Shown here: positions 20,559-28,951 of the stretch, one piece after another
Layout: each line of letters begins with the position of its first letter
How positions within the stretch are numbered: the stretch's first letter is position 1
DNA from: Virgibacillus halodenitrificans JCM 12304
Lineage (GTDB): Bacteria > Bacillota > Bacilli > Bacillales > Amphibacillaceae
Reading direction: 5' to 3'
NCBI RefSeq assembly: GCF_001310895.1
Contig: NZ_BAZS01000039.1
Span: 1-32,118 of the forward strand
Length of the DNA stretch: 32,118 nucleotides
Notes under the pieces: generated by a model
Told to the model about the DNA's origin: nothing
Seen by the model: only the letters and a program-made list of their open reading frames with translations
The model's database searches: none
Program-made: the position numbers and the translations under genes

Positions 20559-21658
20559 GGTTTACTTCCTCTTTCTCAATTCCGTAATAAAGTGGCAGGC
20601 GGATTAATTTCTCGCTCTCTGGAGTGGTGTAAAGGTCTTCGCCTACAAAAGCACCATACTTCAACCCTGCCTGCGAAGTATGAAGCGGTACGTAATGGCT
20701 GACAGCCATTATGTTATTCTGCTTCAGATACTCCATTAATTTACTTCTTTCCGCAAGGTTTTGTACTTTAATATAGAACATATGCGCATTGTGCCTACAA
20801 TCATTTGGAATTTCCGGTAATGTAATAAAACGTTGGGTTTCCAACTGCTGTAATCCAGTTTTATACCAGTTCCAAGCCTTCATTCTTTCCTCGTAAATAC
20901 CTTCTGCATTGTCAAGTTGAACAGATAAAAATGCTGCATTCATTTCACTGAGAAGGTAGGAGGAACCGACATCTCGCCAAGTATATTTATCTACCTCTCC
21001 CCGGATAAATTGAGATCGGTTCGTACCTTTCTCCTGAATGATCTCTGCACGCTTACAAGCATTTTTATCATTAATGAGTAGTGCGCCGCCCTCTCCACAT
21101 TGATAATTTTTAGTTTCATGAAAGCTGATCGTGCCAAAGTGCCCAATCGTACCTAATGCTCTTCCTTTATAAGTACTCATTAAGCCTGTGCTGCATCCTC
21201 CACGACAAAAAGATTATAGTCTTCTGCTAATGACATTATGGAATCCATTTCACAGCTTACCCCAGCATAATGTACTACAACTATAGCTTTTGTACTTGTG
21301 GTGATTGCTTTTTCAATTGCTTCTGGGTCGATATTCATTGTACCTGGTCGAACATCAACAAAACGAATGGAGGCACCTCGTAAAGCAAAGGCATTAGCTG
21401 TAGACACAAACGTGTAAGATGGCATGATACTTCGTCGCCGGGACCTACGTTTGTTAATATGGCAGTCATTTCCAATGCAGCTGTACAAGAGGGAGTAAGA
21501 AGTGCCTTTTCACAATCCAATCTTTCTTCCAGCCAGTGCACACTTTTCTTTCCAAAAGCTCCATTACCAGATAATTTCCCGCTTGTGATTGCTTGTTGGA
21601 CAGCGACAGACTCTTTTCCAGTGACACATGGTTTATTAAATGGTATCAACAATATCAC
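20521..21658 (-). pseudogene. wecE: dTDP-4-amino-4,6-dideoxygalactose transaminase (WecE), two frameshifts
   Basis: The three adjoining frames together read as one DegT/DnrJ/EryC1 PLP aminotransferase very close to E. coli WecE: FNKPCVTGKESVAV, LLTPSCTAALEMTAIL, PSYTFVSTANAFALRGA, VVEDAAQA, STYKGRALGTIGHFG, the PLP Lys in SFHETKNY, and KGTNRSQFIRGEVDKYTWRD. It would convert dTDP-4-keto-6-deoxyglucose to dTDP-Fuc4N using glutamate. The first break is after GPGDEV near 21434: one missing base, as GTAATCATG would restore IMPSYTF. The second is at 21178-21185: GCTTAATGAG read with one extra T gives A-L-MSTYKG. Corrected length is 379 residues, as in WecE. GTG 21658 overlaps the upstream stop in GTGA. 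It may be a true pseudogene or a sequence error; no other residues look decayed. Confidence 0.88.
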
Positions 21659-22011
21659 CTCATCACAATAATCCCTAGTATAATTAATGAAAATCCAATT
21701 ACCTTTTGCAGTGAAACTGGTTCACCGAATAGCAAAGCAGATAGAATGAAAACAAATACAAATGAAAGGCTCATAAATGGATATGCATAGCTAATATCAA
21801 ACTTGGTCATTGCAGCCATCCAACTCAAAGCAGCCAGAAAAGCTGCAAAGAACCCGGAAAGCACCCACGGATTAAGTAATAATTGAAGTAACACTGTAAA
21901 TTTTGCAATCCATGTATCTGGTAGACTCCCAAACTGATTCATCCTCCATTTTAAAATCAGCTGGCCATATACCGTAAAGAAAATAGTACTGAATATGTAC
22001 AAGTATCCCAT
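21655..22011 (-). CDS. Small four-helix EamA/SMR-like transporter, putative lipid-linked sugar flippase
   Basis: The 118-residue product is almost wholly hydrophobic, with four predicted helices (about 2-18, 38-60, 66-86 and 95-116), the size and layout of SMR-type proteins and of ArnE/ArnF. The first helix ends in QLILKWRMNQ and helix 4 follows the short LFGEPVS turn, both common in this group. ArnE/F move undecaprenyl phosphate-aminoarabinose across the inner membrane. Lying between the acetyltransferase (3 bases upstream) and wecE (4-base overlap), this protein is best read as the flippase for the lipid-linked amino sugar, in the place that GtrA/GtcA proteins usually fill. An exporter of small cations is the alternative, less likely from context. 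Confidence 0.78.
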   Translation of the reverse strand: MGYLYIFSTIFFTVYGQLILKWRMNQFGSLPDTWIAKFTVLLQLLLNPWVLSGFFAAFLAALSWMAAMTKFDISYAYPFMSLSFVFVFILSALLFGEPVSLQKVIGFSLIILGIIVMR

Positions 22012-22014
22012 CTC

Positions 22015-22713
22015 TTACCCTCCAACCGGCAGTGAGCCATTTAATTTATGATACACATCCACCGTATTTTTCAACTTAAATCCAGTTGAGATAAATAAGT
22101 TTAATGATGGTAGATTGGAAGGAGAAATAGATGTTACAAGCTCATCTTCATCTACCAATGAGAAATGCTCAGAAGCTCCTTTACTTAAGAAAGGTTTTGC
22201 AAGTCCTTTACCACGATAAGAAGCATCCATTCCCAATAATAGAATTTTATTACCTTCATAAGCATAAAACCCCGCCGTGCTTCCTTCGTATTTCAGTGCC
22301 ATAATCTGATTCTCTTCTATTAGATCTTTTACCCAATTTACATATCGATTATCTGCCATGAAATTTGGAATATTATAATCCCGATGAAAGCGCCCTCCTT
22401 GGAAGGCTTCTGCTGTTATTCGAAGAATTTCGCTCTTATTGTAGTTATAGCTTAGCTCTACTCCATCTTTTTCTGTAAATTTTAAAGCAGACTTATGGCA
22501 AACGGGCTCTATAAGAGTATCCACATAGTAGAAACCATATTTATTGAGTAACTCTGTATTTGCAAGTGGATCAATTTTTAAAGTGAAATGGCCTTCATGT
22601 TCATTGCTCTGATGTAAAGCTTCTTCAGAAATGGAAGTAAGCTCATAGGTTGGAATATGAAAATTACGCTGGTCCCAAGGGGTAGGGCGTAAATACGTTT
22701 GCATCATAATCAA
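22015..22713 (-). CDS. WecD-like GNAT acetyltransferase, putative dTDP-Fuc4N N-acetyltransferase
   Basis: The 232-residue product has a GNAT domain in its second half: AFQGGRFHRDYNIP, then a strand with GFYAYEGNKILLLGMDASYRGKGLAKPF (the acetyl-CoA pyrophosphate loop RGKGLA) and the NLPSLNLFISTGFK motif typical of GNAT ends. The N-terminal half follows the WecD plan, with LRPTPWDQRNFHIP like WecD's opening Leu-x-Trp-(x)n-Phe and TELLNKYGFYYVDT. WecD acetylates dTDP-Fuc4N to dTDP-Fuc4NAc; next to a WecE gene the same reaction is the best guess. The start overlaps the glycosyltransferase stop by four bases (ATGA). Acetylation of another amino sugar is possible. Confidence 0.8.
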   Translation of the reverse strand: MIMMQTYLRPTPWDQRNFHIPTYELTSISEEALHQSNEHEGHFTLKIDPLANTELLNKYGFYYVDTLIEPVCHKSALKFTEKDGVELSYNYNKSEILRITAEAFQGGRFHRDYNIPNFMADNRYVNWVKDLIEENQIMALKYEGSTAGFYAYEGNKILLLGMDASYRGKGLAKPFLSKGASEHFSLVDEDELVTSISPSNLPSLNLFISTGFKLKNTVDVYHKLNGSLPVGG

Positions 22714-23690
22714 CTCCGTTTATTATTTGATTTCAGATTGTCAGTTGTTTCTCTTATAAGATAAATTGGTCGTCCTTTTGTTTCATTAAATATCTTCCCA
22801 ATGTAGAGACCAAGGATTCCTAAATTAAAAAAAATCAACCCGCCTATGAAATAAATGGAAACCATTACACTAGTCCATCCTTGCACAGGAACCTTAAGGA
22901 AGAAATAACGAAAGAATAGAAATAAACCATATAGAAGCGACAAAGCAGAAATGAGAAATCCGAACTGGATGGATAAACGCAAAGGCTTATTAGACTGTGC
23001 GATGATTCCATCAGTTGCTAACGTAATTAATTTTTTTAGATTATATGAAGATTTCCCTTGGCTTCTTGAATGATGGTTAATTGGAATAGAAGTAGCTTTA
23101 TATCCCATCCATTGTAGAAAAAGAGGGAAAAAGCGTGTCTGTTCTTTCATTTGTCGAAAACCATCGACTACTTTTTTACTACTGATACTGAAATTTGCAA
23201 TAGTATGATCGGATGATTCTCCAGTAAAGTAATCATAAATCCGATAAAATAGCTGAGAAGATTTCTTTTTCAGCCAAGAGTCTTTTCTTTCTAACCTTTT
23301 CCCGAAAACTACCTCATAGCCCTCTAACGCTTTTTCATAAAGCTTTGGTATTTCCTCTGGCTGATCTTGTAAATCGCAGTCCATTACAACGACCCAATCA
23401 CCTGAAGTATAGTCAATACCTGCAGTTATGGCATGATGCTGTCCGAAATTTCGTGCTAAGTCAATTCCTTTAATTTTTTCATCCTTTTCTTTGAGTTGCT
23501 GAATGATTTCCCAGGCTTGATCAGGGCTGGCATCATTAACTAAAATAATCTCGTAATCAGCTGGAATAAGTGATACAGAGGCGGAGATACGATCACAGAG
23601 TTCATATAAGCATGATCTACAGCCATATACTGGTATGACAACGGATATTAATGGTTTTTGGCTAGAGATTTCCATCTTTTCACATACCAT
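22710..23690 (-). CDS. Polyprenyl-phosphate glycosyltransferase (GT2, DPM1/ArnC/GtrB-like, YkoT-like)
   Basis: The 326-residue product has a cytoplasmic GT-A domain and a membrane end. ISVVIPVYG opens the fold, followed by LVNDASPD and the metal-binding DCD (residues 104-106) in VVMDCDLQDQPEEI. The SRSQGKSSYNLKKL segment (about 208-221) is typical of undecaprenyl-phosphate sugar transferases. Two helices follow at about 238-264 and 273-299. The family moves a sugar from its nucleotide to undecaprenyl phosphate on the inner face; B. subtilis CsbB and YkoT work with YfhO and YkoS. It overlaps rfbB by 43 bases. ATG 23690 is the longest start; ATG 23675 (MEISSQ) is equally possible since neither has a strong ribosome binding site. 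Confidence 0.88.
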   Translation of the reverse strand: MVCEKMEISSQKPLISVVIPVYGCRSCLYELCDRISASVSLIPADYEIILVNDASPDQAWEIIQQLKEKDEKIKGIDLARNFGQHHAITAGIDYTSGDWVVVMDCDLQDQPEEIPKLYEKALEGYEVVFGKRLERKDSWLKKKSSQLFYRIYDYFTGESSDHTIANFSISSKKVVDGFRQMKEQTRFFPLFLQWMGYKATSIPINHHSRSQGKSSYNLKKLITLATDGIIAQSNKPLRLSIQFGFLISALSLLYGLFLFFRYFFLKVPVQGWTSVMVSIYFIGGLIFFNLGILGLYIGKIFNETKGRPIYLIRETTDNLKSNNKRS

Positions 23691-24688
23691 TCAACTGTTT
23701 TTATTAATCCGCTCTTTAACTCTTCTTCCGCGCTCCAGCCGAGCTCTTGTCTAAGTTTACTATCATCAACTGCGTATCTTCTGTCATGTCCCAGCCTATC
23801 TTTGGTAAAACTGATTAATTCAATGAAGCTATTTTTATTAATTTCAGCTAATCGTTCGCTTTCCAACTCATCAAGGATACTGCATATTGTTCTGACGACT
23901 TCTATGTTCATCTTTTCGTTTCCTCCACCAATATTGTAAACTTCACCTGTACAACCCTGATGAAAGATAAGATCGATTGCTTTACAGTGGTCCATAACAA
24001 AAAGCCAATCTCTAATATTTCTTCCGTCCCCATAAATAGGAATAGAATTACCGCTTAACGCATTAAAGATAACGGTAGGAATAAGCTTCTCTTCATGCTG
24101 TCTTGGTCCGTAATTGTTGGATGAACTAGTTATAACAATATTCATTCCATAGGTGTACCCAAAGCTTTTAACTAGCATATTGGCTCCAGCTTTTGATGCG
24201 CTATATGGGTTACGTGGGTCATAGGGTGTTTTTTCATTAAACATTCCTTTCTCCCCAAGGGAGCCATAAACCTCGTCTGTGGATATGTGATGAAAGCGTC
24301 TCTGTGCTAGTTCGCCTTTTCGCTCCCAGTCCATTTTCGCTGTTTGAAGAAGTACTTGTGTACCTACAATGTTTGTATGGATAAATGCTGTAGCATCTTC
24401 AATGGAACGATCTACATGGGATTCTGCAGCGAAGTGGACCACTCCCCAAACGTCATACATCGCAAAGATAGATTCAATAAGGTTTTGGTCAGCAATATCA
24501 CCCTGTATAAACTCATAGTTTGGATGATTCTCTAGGCCCGATAAGTTTTCAAGATTACCTGCATACGTTAATTTGTCTATATTAATAATTTGGTAGTCTG
24601 GATATTTATCAATCATGTATGCAACAAAATTGGAACCGATAAAACCGGCCCCTCCTGTAATAAGTAGAGCTTTTTTCGAATTAATCAT
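23648..24688 (-). CDS. rfbB: dTDP-glucose 4,6-dehydratase
   Basis: RfbB (RmlB) turns dTDP-glucose into dTDP-4-keto-6-deoxyglucose with bound NAD. The 346-residue product is an extended short-chain dehydrogenase: TGGAGFIG at 11-18, the catalytic Thr137-Asp138-Glu139 in ISTDEVYG, and the Tyr162/Lys166 pair in YSASK. The substrate-binding [14 protein letters not shown] and [11 protein letters not shown] are complete. Start and the rfbA stop overlap in ATGA, so the pair is coupled. Its product normally goes to rhamnose through RmlC and RmlD; neither is here and a WecE-type transaminase gene is, so the route is to Fuc4N. Confidence 0.96.
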   Translation of the reverse strand: MINSKKALLITGGAGFIGSNFVAYMIDKYPDYQIINIDKLTYAGNLENLSGLENHPNYEFIQGDIADQNLIESIFAMYDVWGVVHFAAESHVDRSIEDATAFIHTNIVGTQVLLQTAKMDWERKGELAQRRFHHISTDEVYGSLGEKGMFNEKTPYDPRNPYSASKAGANMLVKSFGYTYGMNIVITSSSNNYGPRQHEEKLIPTVIFNALSGNSIPIYGDGRNIRDWLFVMDHCKAIDLIFHQGCTGEVYNIGGGNEKMNIEVVRTICSILDELESERLAEINKNSFIELISFTKDRLGHDRRYAVDDSKLRQELGWSAEEELKSGLIKTVEWYVKRWKSLAKNH

Positions 24689-25611
24689 TTTACCAATCCT
24701 AACATTGGGTTTTTCTCTATACGATCCCAGTATTGTTCCGAGTGCTTGCGGTCAGCTATTTCCAGAAGATATTGTCCGTAATCATTTTTCTCCATTGATT
24801 TCCCTTTCTCATAAAGAGCTTCTCTGGAAATATACCCAAGGTAATAGGCTATTTCTTCCAAACAAGCTAGTTTGAATCCTTGACGCTGTTGGGTTATTTT
24901 CACAAATTCAGATGCTTCAAATAAGGATTCATGGGTGCCTGCATCCATCCATGCAAAGCCTCTTCCCAATAGTTCTACATCTAACTTTCCACGTTTTAAG
25001 TATTCTTTGTTTAAATCTGTGATTTCCAATTCACCTCTATTAGAAGGCTTTAGTTTTTTAGTTAGCTCAACAGCCTGATTGTCATAAATGTATAATCCAG
25101 TAACTGCGAAGTCAGATTTTGGTTCTTTTGGTTTCTCCTCCAATGAAATGGCCTTTTGATAGGCATCGAATTCAACTACTCCAAAGCGTTGTGGGTCTTT
25201 TACTCGATAACCAAAGACAGTGGCATGACGATGATTCTTGATTGCATTGCGAAGAAGTGTTGTAAATCCCTGTCCATAAAAAATGTTGTCTCCAAGTATT
25301 AATGCAACTGAATCATCCGCAATAAATTCTTTTGAAATAGTAAGAGCTTCTGGTATTCCGTTTGGATTACTCTGGTCTTTATAAGATATGGAAATGCCGA
25401 GAGAAGAACCATCACCCAACAAAGTTTCAAAACGTGGTCTGTCAGCAGGTGTACTTATAATCATAAATTCCTTTATTCCTCCAAGCATTAAGACAGATAG
25501 TGGATAATAAATCATCGGTTTATCAAAAACGGCGAGCAGGTGCTTGTTCATGCTATCTGTACTAGGAGCAAGTCTGGTTCCACTTCCTCCAGCTAATATA
25601 ATACCTTTCAT
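24685..25611 (-). CDS. rfbA: Glucose-1-phosphate thymidylyltransferase
   Basis: RfbA (RmlA) joins glucose-1-phosphate and dTTP to make dTDP-glucose. The 308-residue product begins [14 protein letters not shown], the nucleotide-binding signature, followed by [29 protein letters not shown] carries the metal-binding Asp, and [17 protein letters not shown] and [14 protein letters not shown] complete the active site. I start it at ATG 25611, 8 bases after AAGGAG (25627-25622); the frame also opens at GTG 25620, but that overlaps the binding site. It is the first gene of a seven-gene minus-strand operon whose genes mostly overlap or lie within a few bases. Confidence 0.96.
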   Translation of the reverse strand: MKGIILAGGSGTRLAPSTDSMNKHLLAVFDKPMIYYPLSVLMLGGIKEFMIISTPADRPRFETLLGDGSSLGISISYKDQSNPNGIPEALTISKEFIADDSVALILGDNIFYGQGFTTLLRNAIKNHRHATVFGYRVKDPQRFGVVEFDAYQKAISLEEKPKEPKSDFAVTGLYIYDNQAVELTKKLKPSNRGELEITDLNKEYLKRGKLDVELLGRGFAWMDAGTHESLFEASEFVKITQQRQGFKLACLEEIAYYLGYISREALYEKGKSMEKNDYGQYLLEIADRKHSEQYWDRIEKNPMLGLVK

Positions 25612-25793
25612 ACTCAACACTCCTTCTAAAGTGGATACTTCCTATAAGCTACCAACTAATTTAGCGCATGGTTACTCTAATACTCTATTACCTTTTTAAA
25701 TCATTTATAATCTTACAGTTGTGTTTCAATACTGTTTCTAAAAGTGAAAACAAGTAATTTGTCTTCATTTGTAATAAAAAGTAGAATAATAGG

Positions 25794-25849
25794 AATATTC
25801 AGAAAAAGTATTGCTGTTTGTATAATTTTCCAATATACTCAGAAAAAGT
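25794..25849 (+). promoter_or_regulatory. Twin CodY-like elements between rfbA and oppD
   Basis: AATATTCAGAAAAAG (25794-25808) matches the CodY consensus AATTTTCWGAAAATT at 12 of 15 positions. An identical 11-base core, TCAGAAAAAGT, occurs at 25799-25809 and again at 25839-25849, 40 bases apart. The divergent intergenic region (25612-26025, about 410 bases) is AT-rich and holds no gene. A weak promoter-like pair, TTGATT (25859-25864) and TACATT (25881-25886), lies just downstream. CodY is a known repressor of peptide transport operons in Firmicutes; its role here is inferred. Confidence 0.48.
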
Positions 25850-26025
25850 CATTAAATTTTGATTACATTTCTATGTGGATTACATTACGAACAAAAAATA
25901 CACAGCTATACATCTTATGCTCCATCTTTTATACCAAAATAATTTAATAGTTCGAAGCATAGAGTAAAGGGACAACATTTCAGTATGGAGTGTAACCAGA
26001 AATAAACTTTTTTGGGGTGATACTA

Positions 26026-27042
26026 TTGATTAATCAAATTTTGAATGTAAGTAATTTAACTACTTCTTTTAGAATCAAAGATGATTACTATGCCGCTGTA
26101 GATAATGTTTCTCTCCAAGTTTTTAAGAATGAGGTCCTGGCAATTGTAGGAGAATCTGGATCGGGTAAAAGTGCACTTGCTTTTTCAATAATGGGATTAC
26201 ATACACGTGCGAAAATGGAAGGCAATATTTATTTCAAGGGGGAGGATCTTGTAAATCTGTCTCCGGCAAAAATAAATAAAATGCGCGGTAAGGATATGGC
26301 AATGATTTTCCAGGACCCTCTAACTGCATTAAATCCATTAATGACCATAGGGGAGCAAATAGGTGAGGCACTGCTCCTCCATAATAAAGCCATAACAAAG
26401 AAAAGTCGTTATGAGCAGGTAATTAAACTTTTACAACTTGTTGGAATTGCACGGCCTAAATATACATATAACCAATTTCCACATGAATTATCAGGAGGGA
26501 TGAGGCAACGGGTCATCATTGCAATTGCTATTTCCAATAGCCCGGAATTATTAATAGCAGATGAACCAACAACCGCCCTCGATGTTACCATACAAGCTCA
26601 AATATTAGATTTAATCAGGGAATTGAAGAACGAGATGCAGGCAGGAATTATCTTAATAACTCATGACCTTGGAGTAGTTGCAGAAATGGCAGATCGTATT
26701 GCAGTCATGTATGCGGGGGAAATGGTGGAAGTTGCGGATGTCCATACACTATTTGAAAATCCATTACATCCCTATACACGTTCTTTATTAAACTCTGTAC
26801 CGAATTCTAAACAAAAGCAGGACCGTTTGCATGTTATTCAGGGTGTTGTCCCTTCGTTACAGAATCTGCCAAGAACAGGTTGCAGATTCGCTCATAGGAT
26901 TCCCTGGGTTACCGAAACAGCTCATGAAAAAATGCCGCAAATGCATGAAGTGGAACCACAGCACTACGTACGTTGTACTTGCTACAAGCATTTTGACTTT
27001 CTTGAAAAGAACAAGGAGGATCATAAACATGGAATTTCTTGA
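26026..27042 (+). CDS. oppD: Oligopeptide ABC transporter, ATP-binding protein OppD
   Basis: One of two ATPases powering peptide uptake through OppB/OppC. The 338-residue product has Walker A GESGSGKS at 42-49, a Q loop in [12 protein letters not shown], the signature LSGGMRQR, Walker [13 protein letters not shown], and the switch [14 protein letters not shown]. The C-terminal oligopeptide-transporter extension ([12 protein letters not shown] to the end) has the variant [14 protein letters not shown] and the late RCTCYKHF, so Cys residues are placed unlike the common CRFxxRCP type. The start is TTG 26026, after GGGGTGA (26014-26020); GTG 26017 lies inside that site. The gene overlaps oppF by 14 bases. 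Confidence 0.94.
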   Translation: MINQILNVSNLTTSFRIKDDYYAAVDNVSLQVFKNEVLAIVGESGSGKSALAFSIMGLHTRAKMEGNIYFKGEDLVNLSPAKINKMRGKDMAMIFQDPLTALNPLMTIGEQIGEALLLHNKAITKKSRYEQVIKLLQLVGIARPKYTYNQFPHELSGGMRQRVIIAIAISNSPELLIADEPTTALDVTIQAQILDLIRELKNEMQAGIILITHDLGVVAEMADRIAVMYAGEMVEVADVHTLFENPLHPYTRSLLNSVPNSKQKQDRLHVIQGVVPSLQNLPRTGCRFAHRIPWVTETAHEKMPQMHEVEPQHYVRCTCYKHFDFLEKNKEDHKHGIS

Positions 27043-27961
27043 AGTGAAGAATTTAAAGGTACATTTCCCAATCCGGGGGGGACTGTTTAATCGGAAAATT
27101 GATGCTGTAAAAGCTGTAGATGATGTGTCTTTCCAGATGGAGGAAGGAAAAACATATGGACTAGTTGGTGAATCAGGTTCGGGGAAAACTACCATTGGAA
27201 GAGCTATTGTTGGGCTAAATAAAATCACTGCGGGGAAGATTTTTTTTGAAGGGAAAGATTTAGCATCTGCTAAAAATAAATCAATCCGAAAAGATATTCA
27301 AATGATATTTCAAGATCCGTACTCCTCATTAAATCCAAAAAAACGCGTGCTCGACATAGTAGCAGAGCCCATTCGCAATTATGAGTCACTTACTAGAAAA
27401 GAAGAAAAACAAAAGGTTCAAGATCTGATGGAGCGAGTAGGCCTAAGCGCAGAAGCAATATTAAAATACCCTCATGAGTTTTCAGGTGGACAAAGACAGC
27501 GAATTGGTGTAGCACGCGCTATTGCTTTAAAACCGAAGTTGATTATTGCAGATGAACCAGTATCTGCATTAGATGTATCTGTTCAAGCACAAGTATTGAA
27601 TTTTATGCAGGATATTCAAAAAGATTTAAATTTAACATACTTGTTTATTAGTCATGATTTAGGAATTGTCAAACATATGTGTGACCAAATTGGGATTATG
27701 TATAAAGGGAGGTACGTAGAATCAGGAAAAAAAGAGGATATTTTTACTAACCCACAACACATTTATACAAAGCGACTTATCGCAGCTATTCCTGATATTG
27801 ACCCGAGAAACAGAGATTTCCAGAAAAACCACCGAAGAGATGTTCAGAAAATGTACGACCAATCTTACCATGAGTATTTTGACAAAGAAGGATTGGCTTA
27901 CCATCTGCAACATATATCGGAATCTCATCAAGTAGCATTGCCGCATAGGAAGGTTGATTAA
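27029..27961 (+). CDS. oppF: Oligopeptide ABC transporter, ATP-binding protein OppF
   Basis: The partner ATPase of OppD. The 310-residue product shows Walker A GESGSGKT at 47-54, Q loop MIFQDPYSSLNPKKRV, signature FSGGQRQRIGVARA, Walker B LIIADEPVSALDVS and the switch FISHDLGIVKHM. The C-terminal extension (HIYTKRLIAAIPDIDP to the end) continues to YFDKEGLAYHLQ, as in AppF/OppF proteins of Firmicutes. ATG 27029 is chosen because AAGGAGG (27013-27019) is 9 bases before it; the frame runs back to 26831, but that stretch is the antiphase reading of the oppD end. OppB starts two bases after its stop. Confidence 0.94.
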   Translation: MEFLEVKNLKVHFPIRGGLFNRKIDAVKAVDDVSFQMEEGKTYGLVGESGSGKTTIGRAIVGLNKITAGKIFFEGKDLASAKNKSIRKDIQMIFQDPYSSLNPKKRVLDIVAEPIRNYESLTRKEEKQKVQDLMERVGLSAEAILKYPHEFSGGQRQRIGVARAIALKPKLIIADEPVSALDVSVQAQVLNFMQDIQKDLNLTYLFISHDLGIVKHMCDQIGIMYKGRYVESGKKEDIFTNPQHIYTKRLIAAIPDIDPRNRDFQKNHRRDVQKMYDQSYHEYFDKEGLAYHLQHISESHQVALPHRKVD

Positions 27962-27962
27962 T

Positions 27963-28925
27963 ATGTGGAAATTTATTGTTAGAAGGTTGTTTATTACTGC
28001 ACCGCAAATTGTTCTTTTAAGTGTGTTGGTATTTTTAATGGCTCAAATGATGCCGGGAGATGCGTTATCTGGTTTAATTGATCCGAATATTGACCCACAG
28101 GCGATTGAACAGCAAAGAGAAAAGTTAGGGCTGAATAATCCTTGGTATGTTCAGTATAAGGATTGGGTTGTCTCCGCTTTGCAGGGGGATCTCGGGCAAT
28201 CGTTCCGGTTTAAAATGCCTGTTACAGATCTTGTTGAACAACGTTTGATTAACACTTTTTGGTTGTCACTCGCTACTTTAATAATCACCTATTTAATTGC
28301 CATTCCTTTAGGAATTACAAGTGGAAGATTTAACGATACATTAAGAGACCAAATTATTACAGGATATACCTATATCGGGTTTGCTACACCGCTATTTATA
28401 TTTGCACTTGTCATGCTGTGGTTATTCGGTTTTCACTTTCAATGGTTTCCAACTAGTGGCAGTGTAGCTCCAGGTTCAGAGGCAGGATCACTTAGCTATG
28501 TTATCAGTAAATTACACCATTTATTACTACCAGCCATTTCAATGGCATTAATAACAACAGTAAATACCGTTCAATATTTAAGGAGCGAAATTATTGATAC
28601 AAAGCAAAAGGATTTTATAATTACCGCAAGAGCAAAAGGAGCTTCAGAATCAAGAGTATATAACAGGCATATTCTTCGAAACTCACTCCTGCCTATTGCT
28701 GCATTCTTTGGTTATGAAATAACTGGATTAATAGGCGGGACAGTATTTGTAGAATTTATATATAGTTACCCAGGTATGGGATTGTTATTTATGGATTCGA
28801 TATTGCAGAGAGACTACAGTGTGGTAACTTCCGTAGTTTTACTGTTTGGTATTGCATCCATTCTAGGCGCGTTGCTATCGGATATTATCCTTAGCTTAAT
28901 TGATCCGCGCATTCGTATTAAATAA
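27963..28925 (+). CDS. oppB: Oligopeptide ABC transporter, permease OppB
   Basis: The 320-residue product is a six-helix permease. The N-terminal WKFIVRRLFITAPQIVLLSVLVFLMAQMMPGD is the usual first helix of the DppB/OppB family. The coupling (EAA) loop that contacts the ATPases is ARAKGASESRVYNRHILRNSLLPI (about 225-248). The end, LGALLSDIILSLIDPRIRIK, is the standard family C-terminus. ATG 27963 follows AGGAAGG (27947-27953) at 9 bases; TTG 27954 touches that site and is rejected. The oppC start lies 26 bases downstream. Confidence 0.95.
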   Translation: MWKFIVRRLFITAPQIVLLSVLVFLMAQMMPGDALSGLIDPNIDPQAIEQQREKLGLNNPWYVQYKDWVVSALQGDLGQSFRFKMPVTDLVEQRLINTFWLSLATLIITYLIAIPLGITSGRFNDTLRDQIITGYTYIGFATPLFIFALVMLWLFGFHFQWFPTSGSVAPGSEAGSLSYVISKLHHLLLPAISMALITTVNTVQYLRSEIIDTKQKDFIITARAKGASESRVYNRHILRNSLLPIAAFFGYEITGLIGGTVFVEFIYSYPGMGLLFMDSILQRDYSVVTSVVLLFGIASILGALLSDIILSLIDPRIRIK

Positions 28926-28951
28926 TCCAAAAAAATACCGAGGTGATCATA

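Noticed and set aside
21178-21185. Programmed -1 frameshift in wecE
   Set aside because: No slippery heptamer or downstream structure is obvious and a second, different lesion exists in the same gene; a missing base is simpler.
18825-25611. Rhamnose (rml) or capsule polymerisation cluster
   Set aside because: rmlC and rmlD are absent and there is no Wzx/Wzy or chain-length gene; the transaminase and acetyltransferase point to an amino sugar instead.
26831-27028. A 66-residue N-terminal extension of OppF
   Set aside because: It is the antiphase reading of the conserved oppD C-terminus; AAGGAGG directly before ATG 27029 marks the true start.
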